NCBI GenBank assembly: GCA_018292915.2
Contig: JACVVK020000199.1
Span: forward strand, 607,001 to 671,000
DNA: 64,000 bases
Direction: 5' to 3'
DNA from: Batillaria attramentaria
Taxonomy: Eukaryota > Mollusca > Gastropoda > Batillariidae
This document shows positions 55,968 to 64,000 of this stretch, in pieces. How positions within the stretch are numbered: position 1 is the stretch's first letter; the number at the start of each line of letters is the position of its first letter. The notes under the pieces are model-generated. The model made no database searches. It was not told where the DNA came from and was given only the letters and a program-made list of their open reading frames with translations. Position numbers and translations under genes: made by a program.

Positions 55968-56399
55968 GTCGGAAGGGGGGGGGAGGTGAAGATGGGAAGT
56001 AAGCGCAAGAAGATTGATCAGGTACATGTCAGACACTGATTTTGTGCGTTGCCGCTGAAAACTCAACTGACGTCTGCACAATCAAGGAAAGCAACTCTTT
56101 TCGAAATTGCTAGACAGAGTAACTAACCCTGACAATGGGCTCTGGCCTGCTCTCCACAGACACGGCTATCGAAGAAAACGCTACTATTTCTGTTAAACAT
56201 AACGCATCACACGACACCCTAGAAATGCTTTAAGACCCCCCACCCCCACCCCCGACCAAAAATCAACACCACAAAACACACACACAAAACAACAACAAAA
56301 AAACACAACAAGAATAATAACAACAATAACAACAACGACAATATAAAAAAAAAACACCAAGTGAACCATGACGAAATAAAACAAAACAAAACAAAATTT

Positions 56400-56472
56400 A
56401 ATAATAATAATAATAATAATAAATAGTACTTGTTTAGCGCTTAATCTCGCAGGAAAGCAACTCATAGCGCTA

Positions 56473-56553
<81 letters not shown>

Positions 56554-56830
56554 GCACGCACTGACACACAAACACACACTGACATGTACTACCCGGCCTG
56601 ATGCAGATGAACAATTGCAGTCAAAGGCACTGAAACAATGGCAGACTACTCATAAGTGAGAAAGGCCTGACGGAAGAGATGGGTTTTCAACTTTTCAGGC
56701 TCGAGTGTGGGAAGGTCACGAAGTTCGACTGGCAGCGAGTTCCAAAACATTTGGGGCGAGGAAACTGAAGGAGCGTTCACCTGCGGTTTACATGTTGCGC
56801 TTGGGGACTTTAAGGCGCTTAACCCTAATT
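56400..56830 (-). mobile_element. CR1/L2-like LINE 3' fragment, decayed
   Basis: Same family as the copy in the bZIP intron. On the minus strand NMxTAGERSFSFLAPN-like text, an interrupted C-terminus (stops and frame changes) and the 3' UTR follow in the same order. (CA)n/(ACGC)n at 56,477-56,560 is in the same place as in the intron copy, then AGCGCTAAACAAGTACTATT and an (ATT)n tail at 56,400-56,421. Confidence 0.7.
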
Positions 56831-57544
56831 TAATTTAACCCTAAAAAGGCCTCAGTGACGTCTCCCGACACATTTCCATTGTACTCAGCATGTCCGGTTT
56901 ATACTCACGTCTGAATGTTGCACGTGCAGGTCAAGTACCCCTGCCAGTAGTAATCGGCAAACGGTCTACACGTGGCGTTTTGGTTTAAAAATGCAAAGCA
57001 AGCGGTTCGTTCTTCTGGCTAGCTTGCGTGACAGCGAACTTTTTCTTTTTTTTACGTGGGGAGTTCAGTGCGTCGTGATTTCCCTGGTGTGTTCTCGGCT
57101 CTTCGCTCGTCAGTCAATCGGCCGGCGTGGTCGCGTTGGCTTCTTGGTCGCGTGGATTGAGCTGTGAACGAAGACGTGACAGGAAAGGACTTCAGTGATC
57201 TGTGACCCTTCCCCCCAGTCTAACATTCAACAGTTCCCATGCACAGACATGCAGGAGAAACTGGTGAAAGTTGCAGGACCTGACGAAGTGTGTATGTTGC
57301 AGCGGGTACCAGATATAGCAACACTCGTCACTGTTCAGAAAAAATCCTGCAAACAAGCTGCAACAGCAGAAGCGAGACTCGCAGCTGGCTGTTTGAAGAT
57401 CAACGGTGACCGTCCAGCGTGATTACAAGTGGAGCCAGCTAGACCGCAACTCGGCATCCGAGGACAGATGAGGATGTCAACCCTGATGTCAGGCCACGGC
57501 ATACTGCTCGGCTGGGCAACAGGTATCCCTCTGCAAGCAGAAAA
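56831..57544. other. Unique sequence with an unrecognised 75-codon frame
   Basis: 57,195-57,422 (plus; an ATG at 57,250) has an ordinary amino-acid mix, including a Lys/Ala-rich end (VQKKSCKQAATAEARLAAGC), and sits after a C-rich CCCCCCAG that could act as an acceptor. It resembles no family I know. Could be a short exon or chance. Confidence 0.25.
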
Positions 57545-57964
57545 TAAGGTATAATTATACCCCCCCCCCCTGACCACCACCACCACCGCCCTGACCATAC
57601 AAACATAGAACCCTTGTCTTCCCTATACCCCCCCCCCACCACCACCACCACCGACCTGACCATACAAACATAGAACCTTGTCTTCCCCATACACCCCCCC
57701 CCCCACCACCACCACCACCACTGCCCTGACCATACAAACATAGAACCTTGTCTTCCCCATACACCCCCCCCCCCCACACACACACACACACACCACCACC
57801 ACCACCGACCTGACCATACAAACATAGAACCTTGTCTTTCCCATACACCCCACCACCACCACCACCACCGACCTGACCATACAAACATAGAACCTTGTCT
57901 TTCCCATACCCCCCCACACACACACAACCACGACCACCACCGCCCTGACCATACAAACATAGAA
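57545..57964. repeat. About 60-bp minisatellite, left block (about 6 units)
   Basis: Units read CCTGACCATACAAACATAGA, ACCCTTGTCTTCCCCATAC, poly-C, then (ACC)n. Poly-C and (ACC)n length differ in every unit, giving 60-80 bp. Two units have (ACAC)n in place of (ACC)n. Very long Gly/Val/Trp-rich minus-strand frames across this array are artefacts. Confidence 0.93.
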
Positions 57965-58337
57965 AATTGTCAACATCAGTTCAAAAGTGATTGGTAAGCC
58001 ACAGAGAAACCTTCAGGCGTTTTTTGAGCAGTAGGTCACCAGGAAGGCCAGTTCCATCTTATGCTCACATTCTGTATAGAGAGTTTGAACGTTTTCCTTC
58101 TGGTCGAAGATTCAGAGCCCACTTCTGTAAAACTAACCGTCGAAAGTTCTCTTTTATCCCAATTGCAATATCCCTTCTCAACGAGAAGCACTGAGTGCCA
58201 TAATTACTGTGATGTATTTTAATAAGCTGCTGTTTCCGCTTCTGTGATGCTTGTGATACTTGTCTGTGATTTTTTTATTTTATTTTTTAGTTGCCTCATG
58301 CTTATAATTCTCCGGTTAGTCACCAAGTGCAGGATAG

Positions 58338-58387
<50 letters not shown>

Positions 58388-58493
58388 ACACAATTACATG
58401 AATTTATTTATCTCAACTTCTTTGTTCTTATGCTCGCCCGCATGAATTGCCCTACGGGGATAAATAAAGTATTTTTGACTTGACTTTGACTTG
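57965..58493 (+). mobile_element. 5'-truncated LINE inserted in the minisatellite, with 12-bp target duplication
   Basis: ACAAACATAGAA lies at 57,953-57,964 and 58,494-58,505. Inside, the plus strand encodes a LINE C-terminus: FERFPSGRRFRAHFCKTNRR then KFSFIPIAISLLN and a stop at 58,192-58,194, the usual RT-ORF tail of Rex/RTE/CR1-like elements. One upstream stop shows decay. The 3' UTR includes (GT)n at 58,338-58,385 and ends GGATAAATAAAGTATTTTTG plus (ACTTG)-type repeats. Since the duplicated word is part of the satellite unit, unit boundaries alone could mimic the duplication, but the exact phase match favours insertion. Confidence 0.8.
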
Positions 58494-59772
58494 ACAAACA
58501 TAGAACCCTTGTCTTCCCCATACCCCCCCCCCCCACCACCACCACCACCGCCCTGACCATACAAACATAGAACCTTGTCTTCCCCATACACCCCCCCCCC
58601 CACCACCACCACCACCGACCTGACCATGCAAACATAGAACCTTGTCTTCCCCATACCCCCCCCCCCCCACCACCACCACCGACCTGACCATACAAACATA
58701 GAACCCTTGTCTTCCCCATACCCCCCCCCCCCCCAACACCACCCTGACCATACAAACATAAAACCTTGTCTTTCCCATACACCCCCCCCCCACCACCACC
58801 ACCACCGACCTGACCATACAAACATAGAACCTTGTCTTCCCCATACACCCCCACCACCACCACCACCACCACCGACCTGACCATACAAACATAGAACCTT
58901 GTCTTCCCCATACCCCCCCCCCCCCCGAACACCGCCCTGACCATACAAACATAGAACCCTTGTCTTCCCCATACCCCCCCCCCTCCCCCCCCCCCACCAC
59001 CATCACCACCGACCTGACCATACAAACATAGAACCCTTGTCTTCCCCATACCCCCCCCCCACCACCACCACCACCACCATCACCACCCTGACCATACATA
59101 GAACCCTTGTCTTCCCCATACCCCCCCCACCACCACCACCGCCCTGACCATACAAACATACCGGTGGAACCCTTGTCTTCCCCATACCTCCCCCCCCCCC
59201 ACCACCACCGTCCTGACCATATAAACATAGAACCCTTGTCTTCCCCATACCCCCCCCCCCCCACCACCACCACCGCCCTGACCATACAAACATAGAACCC
59301 TTGTCTTCCCCATACCCCCTCCCCCCCACCACCACCACCGCCCTGACCATATAAACATAGAACCCTTGTCTTCCCCATACCCCCCCCCCCCACCACCACC
59401 ACCACCACCGCCCTGACCATACAAACATACCGGTGGAACCCTTGTCTTCCCCATACCCCCCCCCCCCACCACCACCACCGCCCTGACCATATAAACATAG
59501 AACCCTTGTCTTCCCCATACCCCCCCCCCACCACCACCACCGCCCTGACCATATAAACATAGAACCCTTGTCTTCCCCATACCCCCCCCCCCACCACCAC
59601 CACCGCCCTGACCATATAAACATAGAACCCTTGTCTTCCCCATATACCCCCCCCCCCCCCACCGCCCTGACCATATAAACATAGAACCCTTGCCTTCCCC
59701 ATACCCCCCCCCCCCACCACCACCACCACCACCACCGCCCTGACCATATAAACATAGAACCCTTGTCTTCCA
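58494..59772. repeat. About 60-bp minisatellite, right block (about 20 units)
   Basis: Same unit as the left block. From about 59,210 most units have ATATAAACATAG rather than ATACAAACATAG, and two units 270 bp apart (near 59,156 and 59,428) share CATACCGGTGGAACCC. This points to duplication of a four-unit block. The array ends at CTTCCAAACATC. Confidence 0.93.
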
Positions 59773-59887
59773 AACATCTGCTGGTTTGTAGCTGTACATC
59801 ACTATGAGGTTGACACATCAAGATTAGTTAAAAAGTGAAAAAAAGCCTCTGAATCACGCACGCACAAGCACACTCGCGTGCACATAA

Positions 59888-59916
59888 CACCTTTCAAACA
59901 GCAGCTATATCAAGCT

Positions 59917-59988
<72 letters not shown>

Positions 59989-60059
59989 CCCACCCACGCA
60001 CCCACACTCGCATGCACGCGCACACGCGCGCACCACCTTTCAAACAGCAGCTATATCAA
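59888..60059 (+). repeat. (ACGC)n array bracketed by a 26-bp direct repeat
   Basis: CACCTTTCAAACAGCAGCTA followed by TATCAA is at 59,888-59,913 and again, identical, at 60,034-60,059. Between them is (GCAC)n and related ACCC/ACAC units, about 120 bp. Confidence 0.88.
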
Positions 60060-60257
60060 CACACAAGCAAGCATAAGAAGTCGTAACAATTGACTGGAAA
60101 GGGAAAAGGGGGGGGGGGGGGTGAGGAGAGAGAGACGCACACACACAGACGGACAGAATTTTACAACCGAAGAGAATTGACGGGGGGAAGTTACAGATTT
60201 TCATTGATATGAGAGAGAGAGGGAGAGGGAGAGATTCAAAACTGTCTCTATCTTCAA

Positions 60258-60345
60258 CGTCCTTTTCCACCACGTCTGGGTGATAGCAAAGACGGGGGCA
60301 ACGAGAAATAGGCCAGCACAAGTACTTGCGGAATTCTGGTCGCGA
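60258..60345 (-). mobile_element. SINE-A tail fragment
   Basis: On the minus strand GTGCTGGCCTATTTCTCG, CCCCGTCTTTGCTATCACCC and GTGGTGGAAAAGGACGTTGA are present. The B-box region is lost. Next to it, 60,148-60,220 holds a weak family-C match (AGAATTTTACAACCGAAG) and (GA)n. Confidence 0.7.
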
Positions 60346-61102
60346 GGTAGTGGGACACATGCAGACTGTCCACGCTTCGTTTTACTGAAAAAAACAATGT
60401 GCTTGAGCGAAATAAAATATTCAAACGCAATAATCAGCTCCATTGTCACAATTCTATACCGTTTCTCCCTGTAATGGGTGTTACAATCCGACTGGTCGAT
60501 GAATGCTAAGTATGCGTATCGGAAAACACAATTAGGTTCACGAAAGCTTTTGTCAATCTCGTTCTCAGGGGGGACAAAAACTACAGATATCATTCATTCA
60601 TATGACAGAGGGATGCGGGTGGGGTGTTGGAGGTGGTTGGGGTGCAGGAAGGGGGTGGGGGGGGGGGGGCTTGTGAAACAGTAAGGTCTTCACAAAAACT
60701 GAGCTTTTTGTTTGGTTTTTGTTACTGTCATCTTCCTCAACTGTATCATGAAAAGGTTTACACCGGCTCACCACCAAAACCACCACCACCACCACCACCA
60801 TCACCAAGAGTTGACTGTTACCATGTTGCACGTGCCATCAGGCCACGTCAGTTATCGCACGGACAATGCGCCTTAAGCCGCGACAAATTCCCCCTTCCCC
60901 CGCCCCCTTTTGAGGAGAGTGTCACAGGCTGAAGATTGACATATCATGCATTTCAGTTTTCACTTGCTCCACCGATAAGTAATAGGAACCTTCAACAGAA
61001 AAATATTTAATTTTTAAAATGTTAAATTAAAAAAACAAAACATATCGTTCGGCTTTTTTTGTGTGTGTGGACACGCCCCACAGCCCCCCACCCCCTCCCC
61101 GG

Positions 61103-61103
<1 letters not shown>
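60346..61103. other. Intergenic, nothing recognised
   Basis: G-rich tract at 60,650-60,669 and (ACC)n at 60,778-60,803. No gene-like frame. Confidence 0.5.

Positions 61104-61174
<71 letters not shown>
61104..61174. repeat. (CA)n microsatellite, about 35 units
   Basis: Pure CA run. The following 450 bp (61,175-61,640) are unique-looking, with an 89-codon minus-strand frame (61,241-61,510) of no known family. Confidence 0.92.
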
Positions 61175-61177
<3 letters not shown>

Positions 61178-61640
61178 TTTAAAAAATCAATATGGGGATG
61201 GAGCCCACGGCCTCTGCGTTGATTATAAAATAGTATTTTATTACATTTCATAATTATATAATTTCCCTTTTGAAACAGTTGGCTCATCATATACTCCCCA
61301 CAGGGCGCAGAGAGAGCGAGCCGTGAGACAGCCATCCAGGAAAGTATGGGTCCATGCTGGCACGAACAGAAACCAGATACTAAGTGCGCTATTCATAAAA
61401 GATGGACGTCCGGGACACCACGAGTGATTTATGAGAGTCAGCGTGACTTCGATCGCCAGACATGCGCGCCAGAAATAATACATCAATACAATAACAATAC
61501 AAGACATCAATAAATTATCTGCGTGTTCTGAGTGATACTGAACATTTGATGTCGGGGGTTGTGGTTAGTGGAGCATGAGATGGTGGTCTGTCCAAACAGC
61601 AAGCGCCTATCCTGGTCGCCGTAAGTTTTTTTCAAACACC

Positions 61641-61767
61641 AATATAGCCGAGCAGCGCTGATGCCATTAGCTGGGATAATACGTGTGCAGCTTTGTTTGT
61701 ATTGATTCTGACTTTTTTTTTTTTGAGGGGCACAGTTTGTTATTGACCCCCTCAACCTCTGGCAGAC

Positions 61768-61805
<38 letters not shown>

Positions 61806-63130
61806 AGTGCTAACCCAACAACACGGGTTTCTGACAAAAGTATTGTTCGTCAAGAAGACGAGTTTCTGATCGTCACTGCCTGATCCACTGACAATACGGA
61901 TTTTCTGACTTGGAAGCAACTTTTCACCAACAAGACGGGTTTCTGACTGCCCCTGCCCGGTCCAACTACAACGCGGGTTTTTTGGGAACAGCTTTTTGTC
62001 TGTTACCGACTTTCACAATTTTAGGCAGTCTGCTGAGAGAGCAGTGTTAATCCACCAGCAACACGGGTTTTTGACACACACAAAAAAAAAACAACAAAAA
62101 ATTCACCACCAAAACGACTGTCTCATTGTCACTGATGATCCACCGAAAATACGGGTTTCGGAATTTCAACAAATTTTACCAACACGACGAATTTCTGACT
62201 AACACTGCCTGATCCACCAACAACACGAATTTCTGATTTTGAACAAAATTGTCACTAACAAGACGTGTTTCGGACTTTGAACCACAAAGGGGCCGCCACA
62301 AGTGCTACACCCATACAGCCGTGCAGGGTTGATGCCACTAGGGTAACGTGTGCAGCGTTGTCTGTATTGATTCTGACTTGACGACCTGCTTGCCTGTCAC
62401 CGACTCTCACAACCTCAGGCAGACATCAGAAACAGCAGTGCTAATCAACAACAAGGGTCAATGACCAAAAAAAAAAAAAAAAAAAACGAGTTCTTGATCA
62501 TCACAACCTGATCCACCGACAATAGTGGTTTCTGACTTTGATCCAAAGTTTTCACCAACAATATTTCGGACTTAACAGAAGTTTCACCGCACAGGGGCAG
62601 CAGTGAGAGCAGTGCGGATCCACCAACAACACGGGTTTCTGAATTTGAACAAATTTTCACCAGATGAGTTTCTGACTGTCTCTGCCTGATCCACCGACAA
62701 GACCTGTTTCGGACTTTTTGAGCCAAATTTTCACCACCAAGACGAGTTTATTTTCACTGCCTGGTCCGCCGACAACACGGGTTTCTGACTTTGAACAATT
62801 TTCACGAAGAAGACCCATTTCGGACTTTGAACACAAGTTTTCACAGCGACGGGGCAGCAGAGAGAGCAGTGCTGATCCAACAACACGGGTTTCTGAACAA
62901 TTTTCACCAAGAAGACGAGTTTCTGATTGTCACTGATGATTCACTGACAATACGGGTCTCTGACTTTGAACACAATTTTCCTCAAGAAAACAAGTTTCTG
63001 TCACTGCCTGACCCACTGACAACACGGGTTTCTGACTTTAACGAAGTAGAAGAATTTTTGACTGAACAGATTCCATCAAGAAGACGCATTTCGGACTTCG
63101 GAAAAATTTCACCGCCAAGGCGATTTTCGG
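61641..63130 (+). repeat. Degenerate higher-order tandem array upstream of the PAN-like gene
   Basis: Two alternating blocks recur many times: CACTGCCTGATCCACCGACA then AYACGGGTTTCTGACTTTGA, and AATTTTCACCAAGAAGACG then AGTTTCTGA. A larger block starting GCAGAGAGAGCAGTGCTGAT is seen near 61,799, 62,030, 62,425, 62,596 and 62,860. A still larger duplication is visible: the stretch with GATGCCATTAGCTGGG, ACGTGTGCAGC and TGTATTGATTCTGACTT at about 61,660-61,712 recurs at about 62,330-62,382. The frame shifts between units, so no protein is encoded across it. Confidence 0.8.
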
Positions 63131-63199
63131 ATTTTGGACACAACTTTGAAAGCTGTTTTTCACTTTTCTTTTTTCGGAAAAAAAAAAAGACAAACGGCA

Positions 63200-63518
63200 A
63201 TGGATACCGTATTTTGCATTCTCTTGCTGTTCCTACCCCTGTCCTGCATGGGAGAGGAGATACCATCAATCATTTTCTCCAAGTCTGGTGAAGACGATGT
63301 GATCTACGACGATCATCATCTCGTTTCTCTGGCAATCTCCTCCAGACTCGAATGCGGCTTTCGGTGTTGGAGAACCGAAGATTGTCTCGCGTTCACCTTC
63401 ACCGGAGGATTGTCCTCTGGTACCTGCCGCCTGCATTCTCAAGCGATTACGTCACAATGCCCGCGTACGAGCTTGAAGGCGCCCGGATCGGTGACGTACA
63501 GGCAGATACAAGGACCAG
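63200..63518 (+). CDS. Secreted PAN/apple-like domain protein, first coding exon (partial)
   Basis: The ATG at 63,200 starts MDTVFCILLLFLPLSCMGEE, a clear signal peptide with likely cleavage near residues 18-19. The mature part has cysteines at 52, 56, 62, 76 and 87. The segment LECGFRCWRTEDCLAFTF (50-67) followed by GTCRLHSQ (74-81) is typical of a PAN/apple-like fold, in which CxxxC...CxxF and a C-x-L strand carry the disulfides. Such domains bind proteins or sugars, and in molluscs they often precede C-type lectin or fibrinogen-like domains; which follows here is unknown because the exon ends at a good donor (CAG|GTAAGA, exon end 63,518, phase 1) and the next exon is outside the window. 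The upstream array runs to within 70 bp of the ATG. Confidence 0.8.
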
Positions 63519-63636
63519 GTAAGACTGCGCCGTAGTGCCTCTCGCGAGGAGGTTTTTGTCATTGTTAACTGTGACCGGAACGGCAAAATGGTGTTGTTGA
63601 TATTGTTATGAGGGAGTTATCTTCAACCATGGTAAG

Positions 63637-63980
63637 GGGAGCCGGGATAGCCGAATGGTAGAGCGCTGGGCCCGTATAGACTAGTCAAGGTTCGGGCTTT
63701 TAGCCCTGGGTTAGAGTCTAACCTCGAACTAAACTAGCTCTAGGGTTAAATTTTCTGGTTTTTGTTTCAAATCAAGAAGCGGGCCCATTCCAGCAAGGTG
63801 CCTAAGCCGTTATAGGATTTTTTTCTTCCTTTCTTCGCTTCCTTTTTATTTGATTTTGGGTTTCTTTTGTCCTAGTCTGGGTTAGACCCGTATCCGTGGG
63901 TTAAAAACAACCTCGACTTTTGCGTACGGGCCTTGGACTCTAAAAGTCCCGGCCGTGAGTATAAACCTAGGACATGCAGG
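63637..63980 (+). mobile_element. SINE-A interrupted by a MITE
   Basis: GGGGAGCCGGGATAGCCGAA begins at 63,638 and continues GGTAGAGCG to 63,669. After the MITE it resumes GGACTCTAAAAGTCC and CGGCCGTGAGT, the anticodon-arm region of other copies. It then decays before the B box and lacks a normal tail, so only the first 80 or so bases of the SINE are recognisable. Confidence 0.75.
63670..63931 (-). mobile_element. MITE family E, copy 3, inserted in SINE-A
   Basis: Opposite orientation to the copies at 34.4 and 39.2 kb. Ends GCCCGTATAG and GTACGGGC are diverged but recognisable, and the internal blocks match in order (GGGTTAGAGTCTAACCTCGA, ACTAAACTAGCTCTAGGG, CATTCCAGCAAGGTGCCTAA, CTTTTGTCCTAGTCTGGGTT). 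Flanks are GCTGG and CTTGG, which share only TGG, so the duplication is imperfect. The copy lies in the first intron of the PAN-like gene. Confidence 0.82.
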
Positions 63981-64000
63981 AGACGCTGCACCTTCATGCT

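Noticed and set aside
57545..59772. CRISPR-like array (regular repeats)
   Set aside because: Spacers are just poly-C and (ACC)n of varying length and the genome is eukaryotic; it is a minisatellite.
57439..59821. Open frames up to 441 codons on the minus strand rich in Gly, Val, Trp and Cys
   Set aside because: They are translations of the 60-bp minisatellite (poly-C, ACC and CCTGACCATA units) in three frames; no start context, no domain, and the frames follow unit length.

Overview
The window looks like nuclear DNA of a mollusc, most likely a gastropod. This is an inference from three things. The only two convincing host genes have introns. The DNA is extremely rich in (GA)n, (CA)n, (GATA-like) and poly-G/C microsatellites. 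Two tRNA-derived SINE families and several LINE clades (Tx1/L1-like, an RNase H-bearing I-like group, RTE-like and CR1/L2-like) fill the intergenic space. There is no bacterial-style gene organisation, operon, rRNA or CRISPR array. Coding density is very low, and most open frames of 60-450 codons here are translations of microsatellites.

Layout. 1-20.4 kb: AT/GC-balanced intergenic DNA with SINEs, microsatellites and degenerate direct repeats; bases 1-675 end in a good splice donor and may be a non-coding first exon. 20.4-23.6 kb: a LINE 3' fragment, then a Tx1/L1-like LINE copy whose 5' part is inverted (twin priming) and which is bounded by a 14-bp target duplication. 26.4-31 kb: a 400-bp MITE with perfect 30-bp terminal inverted repeats, followed by a long minus-strand LINE encoding AP-endonuclease, reverse transcriptase and RNase H, broken by one in-frame TGA and one 1-nt frameshift. 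31-47 kb: intergenic DNA with many SINE copies, two copies of a second MITE family flanked by 5-bp CCWGG duplications, a nested SINE-in-SINE, and a composite microsatellite that begins with 65 consecutive G.

47.9-50.8 kb: the best host gene, a three-coding-exon bZIP transcription factor of the NFIL3/PAR/CES-2 type (about 496 residues from the first ATG of the visible exon). One LINE fragment sits in its first intron right up to the splice acceptor, and an antisense RTE-like fragment lies just after its stop codon. 51.9-60 kb: minisatellites (30-bp, 30-bp and about 60-bp units), the last one split by a LINE with a 12-bp target duplication. 61.6-63.1 kb: a degenerate higher-order tandem array leading into the first coding exon of a secreted PAN/apple-like protein (63,200-63,518). 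The window ends in a SINE that itself carries a MITE.

The two host genes show no evident functional link. What unifies the window is mobile-element activity. SINE copies with intact 10-15 bp target duplications, nested insertions and nearly open LINE frames point to recent transposition. Many of the (GA)n/(CT)n microsatellites appear to be the 3' tails of one LINE-like family.
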